Virus record (IMG/VR): IMGVR_UViG_3300050821_010761
Span: 40,808-104,807 of that record
Direction: 5' to 3' (one strand)
Origin: a virus
Length of the DNA: 64,000 nt
Shown here: piece after piece, positions 1-8,803 of the stretch
How the letters are laid out: each line of letters starts with the position of its first letter
Numbering within the stretch: position 1 is the stretch's first letter
The notes under the pieces: model-generated
Databases searched by the model: none
Seen by the model: only the letters and a program-made list of their open reading frames with translations
Told to the model about the DNA's origin: nothing
Made by a program: the position numbers and the translations under genes

Positions 1-386
1 ATAGGCTTAATGTCATTTTCTACACGATCAAATATCTCCGCTGGACTATTGGTGTCGTAAATAATCATGCGATCCTGATCGATTTCAGGGAAGATTTTAC
101 CTTGGAGGGCGCCTCGCAATTCAGTGTTAAAAATGATTGCAATACCATCTGGATCACGACGCTGCATTTCTAGGACCATGGAGTAAATGGACAAAGATTT
201 TCCTGCCTTTTGTTCGGAGAAGAATAGTACAGAAGCGTTTTTTGGAATACCGTGGCTTTTGTTAGCAAAAATCCAATTAAAATAGGGACTTGGAGTATAA
301 AGACAATTTTCTTCAGCAAAAGAATCATAATTAGGATCAACGGAATCGTCATACCCACGCAGTTGTTTGGTCCATTTATTTGGCAT
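1..386 (-). CDS. RecA/UvsX-like recombinase, C-terminal part outside the window
   Basis: The reading frame starts at the ATG at 386 and runs open to base 1, giving about 128 residues before the window edge. A P-loop variant, FFSEQKAGKSLSIY, lies near residues 55-70. It follows a short N-terminal region and precedes a strand resembling the Walker-A to beta-2 part of RecA and UvsX (IAIIFNTE). Such proteins form ATP-dependent filaments on ssDNA and carry out strand exchange. The gene follows the 88-aa gene after 3 bases and lies in the same minus-strand block as SSB, SbcCD, RuvC and a UvsW-like helicase, which supports a role in recombination. The P-loop has K-A-G-K-S where GxxGxGKT is usual. 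The assignment rests on the N-terminal domain only. Confidence 0.7.
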   Translation of the reverse strand, partial: MPNKWTKQLRGYDDSVDPNYDSFAEENCLYTPSPYFNWIFANKSHGIPKNASVLFFSEQKAGKSLSIYSMVLEMQRRDPDGIAIIFNTELRGALQGKIFPEIDQDRMIIYDTNSPAEIFDRVENDIKP

Positions 387-389
387 TTT

Positions 390-656
390 TTATCCTGTAA
401 TCGCTTTAAGACGCTTCATTGCGGCTTGGGTTTGTATTTCTAAAATACGAATTTCTAGCATGGTCGCCAATTCTGGAATTTGATGGAGGGTACGGGTAGC
501 GTCAAAAATATCATTGTTGAATTGGTCATCCAGTAATGTTCTAGCGAGGGAGATTGTAACCGTACCATCTGGATGCATTTTACGAGGACAATCAGAAAGA
601 ATTTTAAACGCTTGCATTAGAGTCACTATCGTTTGGTTTAATTGCGTAGATTCCAT
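390..656 (-). CDS. Hypothetical protein, 88 aa
   Basis: A small helical protein with no recognised domain. The central segment holds a CPRKMHPDGTVTISLARTLL stretch and the C-terminal half looks amphipathic. It starts at ATG with GGAG-type bases just upstream, and sits between an 83-aa coiled-coil protein and the recombinase with gaps under 10 bases, so it is very likely co-transcribed with them. Confidence 0.6.
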   Translation of the reverse strand: MESTQLNQTIVTLMQAFKILSDCPRKMHPDGTVTISLARTLLDDQFNNDIFDATRTLHQIPELATMLEIRILEIQTQAAMKRLKAITG

Positions 657-663
657 TTTTCTC

Positions 664-915
664 CTAAATTTTTAATACAAATGAGGAATTTGTGGCAGGG
701 TGAAGAGGCTCTGCTACCTGTTGGGCTACTTGGTTATTTGTCAACGCAATTATGGCGTCGGTAAGTTGCGCTACTCTTTTTTCTAAATTATCTAATCTCA
801 TGTGTAAAATATTCAATTCTTTCTGAAGCGCAAAGGCTGTGCCGTTAGGATTAAAGTGTTGGTTATCAAGAGATTGGATTAATCCGTCCATGTAACTTTG
901 TGGATATGGTCCCAT
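664..915 (-). CDS. Hypothetical coiled-coil protein, 83 aa
   Basis: A short protein with a predicted heptad coiled coil at about residues 30-62 (LQKELNILHMRLDNLEKRVAQL). The start ATG overlaps the last base of the upstream gene's stop region at 915, so translational coupling is likely. No enzyme motif is visible. Position suggests an accessory to the replication or recombination block, but this is inference from location only. Confidence 0.6.
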   Translation of the reverse strand: MGPYPQSYMDGLIQSLDNQHFNPNGTAFALQKELNILHMRLDNLEKRVAQLTDAIIALTNNQVAQQVAEPLHPATNSSFVLKI

Positions 916-1247
916 TACTTCAACTCCAAATCTAATTTTATGTGGATTGCTTCGTTGCCATAATAACCTCGATATTCGTCGCCTTCAAGCGGACTAACAT
1001 CGTACGTTATCGGTATATCGTTTCGATGACAAAATCGCGCAAAGTCATCTCCACACACATCGAAACTATTTTTAATCAGCCCTTCCAGTTGGCGATAGGG
1101 AATATCAGTTTGGCCACCTAGTTCCACAATCTTATGCGCAGTATCAATCATTTCTAGAACTCTTAACTTGGCAGTAGACACTTTCAGTTTATTAAGTTCT
1201 TGTAGTATGTATTGCTTGTTTATTTCGTATTCTTTCTGCAAGCTCAT
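915..1247 (-). CDS. Hypothetical protein, 110 aa
   Basis: Unrecognised soluble protein with a helical N-terminus and a C-terminal part rich in aromatic and acidic residues (EGDEYRGYYGNEAIHIKLDLELK). It starts inside the end of the 179-aa gene (4-base ATGA overlap) and overlaps the next gene by one base, so it is part of a tightly coupled operon. Confidence 0.6.
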   Translation of the reverse strand: MSLQKEYEINKQYILQELNKLKVSTAKLRVLEMIDTAHKIVELGGQTDIPYRQLEGLIKNSFDVCGDDFARFCHRNDIPITYDVSPLEGDEYRGYYGNEAIHIKLDLELK

Positions 1248-1783
1248 TTCTTCCCCGATGTAACGTAATAGTCAGCGCTGGAATTTCCGCTGCGCATTAA
1301 AAGATCCATTTTTTTCCTCATGTACCGACATACATTTTCTAATACTTTGATTTTACCGTCAAAGTTGTTTTCTAGGGCTTTCAACTGATTGACCCTATCT
1401 AGACATGCCTGATATTGTTCGTCTCTAGCAATAAAAGCTTTGCGAAGATCGGCATTGTCTTGAGTTTTCTTGATCCCCTTTTCTTCTAAATATTGAGGAT
1501 ATTTATCTAATAGAATGTCAGCCTTAGCTTCTTCTAACGCCTTTTCTGCAAAGACTATTTGATAACCGATTGCAGATAGATAGCGCTTAAGATCGCGATA
1601 TGCTTCATTAAATGTGTGTTCCAAGTCAGAGTAGGTAGAAGGATTGACCACCTTTGCTTCGATGAATCTTTGTTCTGCTTCTCTGTTGCTGCTCATGTCC
1701 ATGCGCAACTCAGGTGATGTCCCAAAAGATGGGACCACCATGACATTATCGGACGGAGCATGAACAGGTGAATTTTCGCTCAC
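1244..1783 (-). CDS. Hypothetical helical protein, 179 aa (GTG start)
   Basis: The reading frame opens with GTG at 1783, preceded by AAGGAG six bases upstream, so GTG is the probable start. The protein is mostly alpha-helical and charged, with long stretches that could form coiled coils (about residues 30-165) and a disordered N-terminus. No catalytic motif is recognised. It lies between the SSB-like gene and three small genes of the same operon. Confidence 0.6.
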   Translation of the reverse strand: MSENSPVHAPSDNVMVVPSFGTSPELRMDMSSNREAEQRFIEAKVVNPSTYSDLEHTFNEAYRDLKRYLSAIGYQIVFAEKALEEAKADILLDKYPQYLEEKGIKKTQDNADLRKAFIARDEQYQACLDRVNQLKALENNFDGKIKVLENVCRYMRKKMDLLMRSGNSSADYYVTSGKK

Positions 1784-1793
1784 CCGTTTCTCC

Positions 1794-2852
1794 TTATGAA
1801 ATACCCAATGATTTCAAGAAATCGGCGTCACTCATCTCAGTCAATTTATCTGCCGTGGTCTGGGGCGCTGGAGCAGCTTTAGGTGCAGATACTGGCGTCG
1901 AAGCAGTAAGATTAACATCCTGGGATTGAGTGGGTGCTGGAGTCGAAGTTACTGTTGTGTCTGCAACAAGTGGAAGCGCTGTTTCTGATGCCGTATTATC
2001 TGTGACATCATCATCTCCTGGTTCATCTACGACTTCTTCTTGTGTAGCGCCATCTGTAGCAAAGCCAAGAATATCATCGATGTTTGGCGAAATGCCCGTG
2101 GTCAACGCAGCTTCCTTAACGATTTGGGCTACTTGCTCAGAAGTTGGACTCTTGAACAATTGATCCAAGCGTGCTGCTTCATCTCCCAAACGATCTAGTA
2201 CATCGTCTGAAAGGCTAGAAACGTATTCTTGTTTTACTTCTACTTCTCGTCCATTAACGGTTGCCGTGATGAGTTCTTCGTACACGTCAACTTTGTAATT
2301 TGTTTCGTTGCCAGTGCCAGTGCGTGTAAACTTGAAAAAACGACGATCTTCAATGCCAAGAGGCTCAATGCCCTTCTTGCGGAGTTTATTAATTTCTTCC
2401 TGAAGTGCCATTTTGGCCTTGTGTCGAAGTTTTAATACTACGATATTACCCTGAAGATCTATAGCGTTTACATAGTGGTTCTTGTCGAGATTATATAAGG
2501 ACTTTTGTCCACCAATTAATTTGAACAGAGCTTCTTTGGTTTTCTCATCGCCAGCTTTTTTAGCTTTATCTAATTGTGCTCGCAACACGTCTAAACGCTC
2601 AACTGCCGCGTCTGGTACTTCAATCATATATGGCGGCTTACGGTTCTTAACCAAGCAGCTATTGAAGGGGCGGCTCTTGCCAGCGGCATTCTTATAGCCA
2701 TAATGAATAGCGTAATAGACGCTCCAACGACCTTCTTTTGCTAAACTTCCAATCGGAGGAAGGATGCCCCAAACGGCTTCGCCGTCTTTAATTTTTTCGA
2801 ATTTTCTTTGTGTGTTGCCGTATTTCGGTCGTCCAATTTCTACTCGTCCCAT
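1794..2852 (-). CDS. Putative gp32-like single-stranded DNA-binding protein
   Basis: A 352-aa protein. Residues about 40-200 resemble the core of phage gp32-like SSBs: a YYAIHYGYKN and FNSC segment, an inserted helical hairpin, a SLYNLDKNHYVNAIDLQG strand set, then FFKFTRTGTGNETNYKVDV, which matches the usual pattern near the end of the OB fold. The C-terminal third is low-complexity and acidic and ends in SDADFLKSLGIS, like the acidic tail SSBs use to recruit partners. Its neighbours (recombinase, polymerase, SbcCD) fit a role in coating ssDNA at forks and recombination intermediates. The call is from overall pattern, not a diagnostic motif. Confidence 0.6.
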   Translation of the reverse strand: MGRVEIGRPKYGNTQRKFEKIKDGEAVWGILPPIGSLAKEGRWSVYYAIHYGYKNAAGKSRPFNSCLVKNRKPPYMIEVPDAAVERLDVLRAQLDKAKKAGDEKTKEALFKLIGGQKSLYNLDKNHYVNAIDLQGNIVVLKLRHKAKMALQEEINKLRKKGIEPLGIEDRRFFKFTRTGTGNETNYKVDVYEELITATVNGREVEVKQEYVSSLSDDVLDRLGDEAARLDQLFKSPTSEQVAQIVKEAALTTGISPNIDDILGFATDGATQEEVVDEPGDDDVTDNTASETALPLVADTTVTSTPAPTQSQDVNLTASTPVSAPKAAPAPQTTADKLTEMSDADFLKSLGIS

Positions 2853-2861
2853 TTTTTCTCC

Positions 2862-3650
2862 CTATTTTTTAAGTAAAGTTTTCATCGAATCAATTGTAGC
2901 TTTTACATTCTCTTCTGTCACTTCTTTTACTTTGAAAGTATTGATGCTTTCCGAAGAGAAATTATTCAAAGACTTTGATACCTTGCCTGCCAAAACAAGC
3001 ATAACACGATTGCCACGAATTCCCAAGTCTTTAAGTAAATCTTGAGTGAGTTTTTCATCGCTAGTGGACAAAAGGATAGAAGTCGTCTTACCAGAATGAT
3101 TGCGATTGATAGCTTCATCAAGAATCGAAGTCGTAGCTTGAATACCAACGATTTCGGCACCAATTTGTTCATTGATGGCCTCTTTAACGATTGATGTAAA
3201 TTCTTCCTGCGTCTTTACTGGCTTTAGATATTTTTCCTTAAAGATCAATTGATTATATTGATTGGCGTCCAATTCCATCATCTTGTCTTCGAGATGACGT
3301 CCTAAAACGTCGAACAAATTCTGTTGGCCCTCTTTACCTAAATAAAGCGTGGGATGAATGCGTCCAGATAGATCAGAATAAAACTGATCAGGATCGGCAG
3401 AAAACAGTTTGAATCCTTCGCCAGTTGCAATTGTTTCAAAATCTTTTCTTTGTGAGCCAGCCACGATAATGAAAACCGCACTCTTTAGAAGATCAAGTCG
3501 ATACATACTTTTTAACACAGCAAGCTGTTCGATTGCTTGATTTTTTCTTCCACGGCGACCATTCAGTGTCTCTGCTGGTCCATCTTCTACATTTTCATTA
3601 GCGAATTGCTTATAGCTATTGATTTGATTTAAAACACTTTCAAGTGACAT
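2862..3650 (-). CDS. Hypothetical protein next to the SSB, 262 aa
   Basis: Not recognised. The sequence alternates strands and helices and looks like a soluble alpha/beta protein. Two hydrophobic strands, AVFIIVAG (about 58-65) and NRVMLVLAG (about 210-218), could be core strands of a Rossmann-like fold. The segment GRRGRKN near residue 32 is strongly basic. It is separated by 9 bases from the SSB gene and by 9 bases from the upstream membrane gene, so it belongs to the same operon. A replication accessory role is possible but not shown. Confidence 0.6.
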   Translation of the reverse strand: MSLESVLNQINSYKQFANENVEDGPAETLNGRRGRKNQAIEQLAVLKSMYRLDLLKSAVFIIVAGSQRKDFETIATGEGFKLFSADPDQFYSDLSGRIHPTLYLGKEGQQNLFDVLGRHLEDKMMELDANQYNQLIFKEKYLKPVKTQEEFTSIVKEAINEQIGAEIVGIQATTSILDEAINRNHSGKTTSILLSTSDEKLTQDLLKDLGIRGNRVMLVLAGKVSKSLNNFSSESINTFKVKEVTEENVKATIDSMKTLLKK

Positions 3651-3659
3651 GTGTGCTCC

Positions 3660-3866
3660 CTAAGATAAAATCTTAACTGCTAAAGTTACTAGTGCTGTAA
3701 GTGCGGTGATGCCCAACAGAAAATTTACAAGGTGTCCGAGACCGATTCCTACGGTTATGAGAAAAGCAGTTCTAAATGGGGTCTTGCTTGTTGCTGCCAA
3801 TGCTGATGTCGTAAGCGTTGCAAAAGTGTTCGTCACACCAGTGGGGTTTGTAGTATTATCGTTCAT
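3660..3866 (-). CDS. Small membrane protein, 68 aa
   Basis: The Thr- and Asn-rich N-terminus (about 1-30) is followed by one long hydrophobic segment or two short ones (FLITVGIGLGHLVNFLLG and ITALTALVTLAVKIL, about 35-66). This suggests a hairpin membrane protein. It is the first gene after the promoter at 3886-3915 and has a strong AAGGAG ribosome site, so it may be well expressed. The function is unknown; holin-like or antiholin-like roles are conceivable but nothing specific supports them. Confidence 0.6.
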   Translation of the reverse strand: MNDNTTNPTGVTNTFATLTTSALAATSKTPFRTAFLITVGIGLGHLVNFLLGITALTALVTLAVKILS

Positions 3867-3885
3867 TTTTTCTCCTTATGAGATG

Positions 3886-3915
3886 AATGTATCATGGCGA
3901 TACGATTTGGGTCAA
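3886..3915 (-). promoter_or_regulatory. Sigma-70-type promoter upstream of the small membrane gene
   Basis: On the minus strand a TTGACC box (3910-3915) is followed after 18 bases by TACATT (3886-3891). The predicted start is near 3879, giving a short leader with AAGGAG before the ATG at 3866. It lies in the only gap of this part of the operon. Confidence 0.6.
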
Positions 3916-3923
3916 GAATTATT

Positions 3924-4742
3924 TTAATTGCAAACGTTTTTTTCTTTAGAAGCCAACTTACCAGTTGCCACAGCCGTAGCTTGTGAGGTGCCCGTCATAT
4001 ACATACATTGTCCAGGAACGCACACCTTGACATTTGTACCTTTTTCCCACATATTAACTCTATCTCCGAAATTACTAGTGGGATTATGGGTTTCTCCATT
4101 TGAATAAAGGTTTCCTACTACTATCACACGATCATCATCCATGGCAGGATAATATGGTTTTTTTGCCAAATCAGATCTTTCGTTTCCTGCAGCTGCTACA
4201 AATTTTCCGCCAGCATCTATGAATGCTTTTACGGCCTGTTTTTCCTCATCCCTGGTAGAAAGTCCTCCACCAGAATAATTGAAATATTTTGCATGAATGC
4301 TTGTTGCGTAGTTAATTGCTTTGATGGTATTTTCTAAATTATCATTATTTTCTGAATCTGAAGATGGATTGTAGTATTTCAATATGACTATGCAATAATT
4401 TACATTCGTCTGTTTTAAGATTCCGTCTATGATACCAGCGACATGTGTTCCATGTCCGTGATCATCCGATGGAACTGGATCAACAGTAGCGTAGTCTGCA
4501 AGCGGATGAAATTTTTGAACAGAAGTGAAGTCTCTGTGACCAAACTTGCAAAGTTTTATTTTGAGATCAAATAATGTTGCTCCAAATCCAGTATCTGCTA
4601 TTGCTACCACAATTGGTTTTCGCGTGCAAGGTATGCCCACCCTTTTCTTTGGCTTTTTAACTGGGAATGGTTGACTCGGTGCTGTTCCACAGCTAATCAA
4701 AGCTAACATTACTGATAAAATCAACGAAAAAGATACTTTCAT
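3924..4742 (-). CDS. Subtilisin-like (S8) serine protease, lipoprotein
   Basis: The 272-aa protein starts with a lipoprotein signal (hydrophobic residues 4-17, lipobox-like LISC ending at Cys18), so export and lipid anchoring are predicted. The subtilase triad is visible: Asp in VVAIADTGFG (about 50), His in HGHGTHVAGI (about 97), and Ser in GTSQATAVATG near the C-terminus, the counterpart of the usual GTSMA. The domain is close to a minimal S8 core. Family members cleave proteins non-specifically. A phage-encoded surface protease could act on host envelope proteins or block superinfection; that role is inference. A promoter immediately upstream leaves almost no leader. Confidence 0.88.
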   Translation of the reverse strand: MKVSFSLILSVMLALISCGTAPSQPFPVKKPKKRVGIPCTRKPIVVAIADTGFGATLFDLKIKLCKFGHRDFTSVQKFHPLADYATVDPVPSDDHGHGTHVAGIIDGILKQTNVNYCIVILKYYNPSSDSENNDNLENTIKAINYATSIHAKYFNYSGGGLSTRDEEKQAVKAFIDAGGKFVAAAGNERSDLAKKPYYPAMDDDRVIVVGNLYSNGETHNPTSNFGDRVNMWEKGTNVKVCVPGQCMYMTGTSQATAVATGKLASKEKNVCN

Positions 4743-4748
4743 TCTTTA

Positions 4749-4777
4749 ACTATATTACAAAATGGGACGGTAGTCAA
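4749..4777 (-). promoter_or_regulatory. Near-consensus sigma-70 promoter for the S8 protease
   Basis: TTGACT (4772-4777) and TATAGT (4749-4754) are separated by 17 bases on the minus strand. Only six bases (TAAAGA) separate the -10 box from the ATG at 4742, so the predicted start site falls on or next to the start codon and the mRNA may be leaderless. The -35 box overlaps the end of the polymerase gene. Confidence 0.75.
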
Positions 4778-7700
4778 GTCTCAACAACCACGCTAATAAT
4801 AGCCATATCCTTCCTGCCTATCTTTTTTCTGAAAAACGCCGTTATGATGCTACCTTTTTTAAGTTCTGGTGGATATACTAGTTTTCCACTCTCATATTCG
4901 GGCCACATGACCTTTTCTGAAACATAGCCGTCCGCGTCAAGAACCAATTTGAGAGCCCGCTTTGTGCCGTTAGAAAATGAGAATTCTTTAGCTTGGATAA
5001 CAAAACAAGTAGCGGCTATGTATACGTCTTTTTCCAACGTCTCGCCAGTCATTTCGTCTAGGCGTTGCAACTTCTCTCCATTTATGAGCAGAGTTTTATA
5101 ACCTTTGGCATTGATAACCATTGGAACACCAGCGCCTTGATTAGAAAGGACTTTTGAATGATTCTTGCCTAGATCAAACATGTTGATTGGCAAAGATGGT
5201 AAAACTGCCTTTTTCATTGCCGCTTCTTTTATTGGAAACTTTTCAATTTCTATGTATTCTTCTGGAATCTCACTTTCTTTTGGTCCTGTGGAGCGAACTT
5301 TTTTGCCTTCTTTTGCCGCTTTTTCAAGTTTATCAGAGTAAGCTTTAGCTTCGACTGCGTCTTGATACATCTTAAGTTTTTCTAAAAGGCCAGTTTTAGG
5401 AGGAAATAGGCTATCAAGTACCCCAACATGAATGAGCTTATGACTAAGACTGTCCCCAGCAACATCTTTATCAACAAATTCTTTAATGTTTGCATATGGT
5501 CTTCCGTTGACGATTGGATCTATTGTAGCATCGCCCATTCCTCTAATGACGCCTAGTTTGGAGCGAATTTTCTCATTGGCGTAGTCAACTACCATATGAT
5601 CACCAGATAGATTAATGTCTGGCGGCAATACCATGTCTTTAACATAAGGCCAGAAAGTGCCTGTGATTTCTTGCTCAGAAGCATTTGTAAGAATTGCAGC
5701 CCACCATTCAAGTGAATAATAATGCCTTAAGAACATGCAAGCATAAGCAATGTGCATATAACCAACTGCATGAGAAGAATTGAATCCGTATCTTCCGAAA
5801 GTGACCATCTGCTCCCAAATTTTTTCCGCTGTTTCCAGGGAGACCTTTTTTGTAGCACCTTCCAAGAAATCAGGCTTCATTTTGGTCAACTTATCCATTT
5901 TCTTCTTAGCCATGTTTTCTCTAAGAAGTTCCGCTGTTTCCGCATCCATATCGGCTAAGCCACTAGCGATCTTATTTAAATTTTCTTGGAAAACCAACAC
6001 GCCGTAAGTATCAGGCAAAAGGTCTGCCATTTCTTGGATATCTGGCGAAGATTCGCCTTTTCTTCTGAGCATATATTCTTCGATCATGTTTCTGCCAGTG
6101 TTAGGATCTATGTAATCCGCTGGACCAGGACGAACGAGTGCAGTCAAAGTAGCTAAGTCCATCATGCTTTTTGGCAGCATTTCCATTAGATGGGGCCTAA
6201 CCGCATTAGTACTGAGTTGAAAAATGGTTTCTGTGGAACCGTTCCAAGTAGATTGGTAAACTTCTAATATTTCTGGTAGATCCCAAATGTAAAGTTTCTC
6301 GCCCTTGTGAGTGAAATAACCTACTGTATTTTTTTCATTATTTTTTTTATTAATCAAGTCAAGACAAATTCTAATATCTTTGAGTTGCGCCACTGTAAGA
6401 AAGTCGTACTTGATCAAACCTGCCGACTCAGTCTCCTTAGCTTCGTACTGGGTTATGCAACCTTCCTTGGTGGGAATTACGTTTTTAATGGGCACGTCAG
6501 CCAAAACGAAAGCGCAAGGATGCTGACCAAAGGCTCTCGTGATGCCCATGGCTTTAGAAACAATTTCCCATTCTTGTGGATATTTGTTTGCATATTGTTG
6601 CAATTCAGTAGATTGATCAATCAATCCAGGAACGTGGGTACCATCTGATTCATTTTCATAGCCTAGGACATACTTGGTATCAGAAATTCCAGTTGGCGGT
6701 GTCCCGAAACCCTTAGTCAATACCTCAATTTCTGGCAATACCTTACCATGGAAGTATCTATTAGTATCTTTTATGGCACTCTTAAGACGAATTGTGGTTC
6801 TAGTACTAATTCTAGCTGCTTTATCGCCCCATCGACTATACAAATAGCCGCTTTTGCCATCTTCGCCAGTTAATAACTCCTGACTTTCTAGATCTGTATC
6901 TATATCTGGCAATTTTTTACTTTGAATTCTGACCATGGAAAAGAAGCGTTGAAAAGGAAGATCGTATTTGAATGGATTGATCTGTGTGATTCCAGTAATG
7001 TAGCATAGCAGTGAGCCTCCAGAACTACCTCTCAAGGGACCAACCAGTTGACCATTTTCTTGATAATGATTTAGAACGTTGCGAATTGGCAAAAAATAGG
7101 GTGCAAGATCGTAAACTCCATTTCCATGAATAACTTCTATTTCTTCTTTGAGTCTAGCAACATATTTAGGATCGTCCCATTTCATACGACCAGTCTCTTT
7201 GGCTATCTTCATCAGTTCTTGTATAGCTGAGCCTTCGCTTTTCGCCAAGCGCCAATCGTACTTGAGTGAAAAATTGTCATATTTCTCTGCCCAGGAGGCA
7301 TTATTGTGCAAGTAGATGGATGTAGACAAAGGATCTATCCCTAGAACATCAACTAAGTATTGACCCATTTCTGTGAAATCTTTCATGTAATAATTGGGCT
7401 GCAATTTGTTATTGCCCTCTAATCGCATAGTCTGGACGATCTTATCTTCCTTGTTGGCATAATAAGCATAATCAGAAACCATTACGGTTACGTCGTGTTT
7501 ATTTGCTAAAGCTACTAGGAATTTATTGACTTTGGTTTGTGCGTCTCCACCAGGCAATGGCAGAAAGCCTTTGTGCAACTTAACGGAATCTATGTCTTTA
7601 TTGATTTCGTAGAATGCCATGCCCTTAGTTAAGGACTTGATCGTAGAATGTCCAGATCTTTCTGCTAAATCGAGAGCTTTGATCCTACGAGCCCTATCGG

Positions 7701-8376
7701 TCGTCACAGTATCGTTGGCTAAAATTGCGTCCTTAGTACCATCCGTATATTTGATCTCTACTACCTGACTCCACTTTTTCATGTATGGTTCAGCGATCAA
7801 AGCGATCCAGAGTCTTTCCCAACCGAAAATTTCTTTGAGTTTTTCTAGAATCTTTTGTCCAGCTTCAGCTGCGCCCGCGAGCATGGTTTTTCCAACCATG
7901 CAATGTACGCCGCCGATGACAAAATCGACGTTGAACTGCGATATGAATTTAAGATCTTTCCATGACCAAAGTTGCTGTTTTTCTTCATAGATCTCGATAG
8001 TCGGTAAGTCCGTTCGACTAACAAACTTGACTAATTCTTGATAGGCTGCTTGGTCTCTGCAATAGATAGTGGCATTGAAATATTTACAGCGATCAGCAGG
8101 AGTACCAGCTACAAAAGGGCACTGAGGATCTTTAAAGAATATTTCTATTCCAGGAATGAATTTCATCCCCTCTTTAGTGCATTGCTCATAGGCTTTCATG
8201 GCAGAAGAAAGATGGCCCATATCAGTATAGGCGAAATATTTTCTTCCAAGTTCCTTAGCTTTGGCAACCATAGCTGGTAGGGTAGCTCCAGTCAATGGGG
8301 ATTCAGGATGGCAATGTGGGCTCACCGTAAGTATTGGAGTTTCAACTGGGGTTTCTGGTGTAACGATTCTGATCAT
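4774..8376 (-). CDS. dnaE: DNA polymerase III alpha subunit (DnaE-type, family C)
   Basis: A 1200-aa replicative polymerase. The N-terminus is a PHP domain (HCHPES near residue 22, YTDMGH near 51). The palm shows LPDIDTDLE (about 488-496), the family C version of the PDxDxD catalytic pair. FGQHPCAFVLAD (about 615) and GLIKYDFLTVAQL (about 655) carry the third catalytic Asp region. Later come the fingers, a helix-hairpin-helix region (FGRYGFNSSHAVGYMHIAYACMFL), and a C-terminal OB fold from about residue 1090. Length matches bacterial DnaE. No proofreading domain is present; a separate DnaQ-like exonuclease lies three genes upstream. A family C polymerase is less common in phages than A or B types and suggests acquisition from bacteria. 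Confidence 0.95.
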   Translation of the reverse strand: MIRIVTPETPVETPILTVSPHCHPESPLTGATLPAMVAKAKELGRKYFAYTDMGHLSSAMKAYEQCTKEGMKFIPGIEIFFKDPQCPFVAGTPADRCKYFNATIYCRDQAAYQELVKFVSRTDLPTIEIYEEKQQLWSWKDLKFISQFNVDFVIGGVHCMVGKTMLAGAAEAGQKILEKLKEIFGWERLWIALIAEPYMKKWSQVVEIKYTDGTKDAILANDTVTTDRARRIKALDLAERSGHSTIKSLTKGMAFYEINKDIDSVKLHKGFLPLPGGDAQTKVNKFLVALANKHDVTVMVSDYAYYANKEDKIVQTMRLEGNNKLQPNYYMKDFTEMGQYLVDVLGIDPLSTSIYLHNNASWAEKYDNFSLKYDWRLAKSEGSAIQELMKIAKETGRMKWDDPKYVARLKEEIEVIHGNGVYDLAPYFLPIRNVLNHYQENGQLVGPLRGSSGGSLLCYITGITQINPFKYDLPFQRFFSMVRIQSKKLPDIDTDLESQELLTGEDGKSGYLYSRWGDKAARISTRTTIRLKSAIKDTNRYFHGKVLPEIEVLTKGFGTPPTGISDTKYVLGYENESDGTHVPGLIDQSTELQQYANKYPQEWEIVSKAMGITRAFGQHPCAFVLADVPIKNVIPTKEGCITQYEAKETESAGLIKYDFLTVAQLKDIRICLDLINKKNNEKNTVGYFTHKGEKLYIWDLPEILEVYQSTWNGSTETIFQLSTNAVRPHLMEMLPKSMMDLATLTALVRPGPADYIDPNTGRNMIEEYMLRRKGESSPDIQEMADLLPDTYGVLVFQENLNKIASGLADMDAETAELLRENMAKKKMDKLTKMKPDFLEGATKKVSLETAEKIWEQMVTFGRYGFNSSHAVGYMHIAYACMFLRHYYSLEWWAAILTNASEQEITGTFWPYVKDMVLPPDINLSGDHMVVDYANEKIRSKLGVIRGMGDATIDPIVNGRPYANIKEFVDKDVAGDSLSHKLIHVGVLDSLFPPKTGLLEKLKMYQDAVEAKAYSDKLEKAAKEGKKVRSTGPKESEIPEEYIEIEKFPIKEAAMKKAVLPSLPINMFDLGKNHSKVLSNQGAGVPMVINAKGYKTLLINGEKLQRLDEMTGETLEKDVYIAATCFVIQAKEFSFSNGTKRALKLVLDADGYVSEKVMWPEYESGKLVYPPELKKGSIITAFFRKKIGRKDMAIISVVVET

Positions 8377-8627
8377 TATTCTCTAGTGAAAGGATTGAAT
8401 TGTTTAAATAAATAAGGCTCTTCATTTTGGAATATATCTTCCAATGCTTTCATAAAAAGCCAAGCATCTCCCTTTGATAAGCCTACTATCTCTTTCCCCT
8501 CTCGGACGAAAGTAATTACATCCGATGTTCCATGGTATTGAGCATAATACGATTCTTCCGTGGAATCCATTTTGCCACAATCATAGGGGTCGTTATATTT
8601 TACTGTTCTGGTCTGGTAGCCGCTCAT
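8376..8627 (-). CDS. Hypothetical protein, 83 aa
   Basis: Unrecognised small protein with several Tyr and Glu residues and a C-terminal amphipathic helix (AWLFMKALEDIFQ). Its ATG overlaps the TGA of the 59-aa gene (ATGA), and its own stop overlaps the start of dnaE by one base, so it is translationally coupled to the polymerase. Confidence 0.6.
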   Translation of the reverse strand: MSGYQTRTVKYNDPYDCGKMDSTEESYYAQYHGTSDVITFVREGKEIVGLSKGDAWLFMKALEDIFQNEEPYLFKQFNPFTRE

Positions 8628-8803
8628 TCTGCCTCCGACAAAGCGGCGCGGAAGTTATAGGATAGAGCTAAATTAACGCCGAAAGCATTTAATTCGACCG
8701 TAGTATATTCTACTGCCTCATTCCTAATGAAGTCTCTGCGCACATTTGGCCAGAGTCGTTCGTCGGTTACAATCACGCTGAATGTAAAGTAATATTTACT
8801 CAT
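8624..8803 (-). CDS. Hypothetical protein, 59 aa
   Basis: A short frame from the ATG at 8803 to the TGA at 8624 fills the gap between the exonuclease and the 83-aa gene exactly, with ATGA overlaps at both ends. It begins MSKYYFTFSVIVTDERLW and looks like a small alpha/beta protein. Perfect fit between its neighbours supports it as a real gene. No function is recognised. Confidence 0.65.
   Translation of the reverse strand: MSKYYFTFSVIVTDERLWPNVRRDFIRNEAVEYTTVELNAFGVNLALSYNFRAALSEAE

Noticed and set aside
1930-2163. Plus-strand frame over the SSB tail, like many long opposite-strand frames in the minus blocks
   Set aside because: These frames have no ribosome sites, overlap recognised genes completely and mirror their codon bias.
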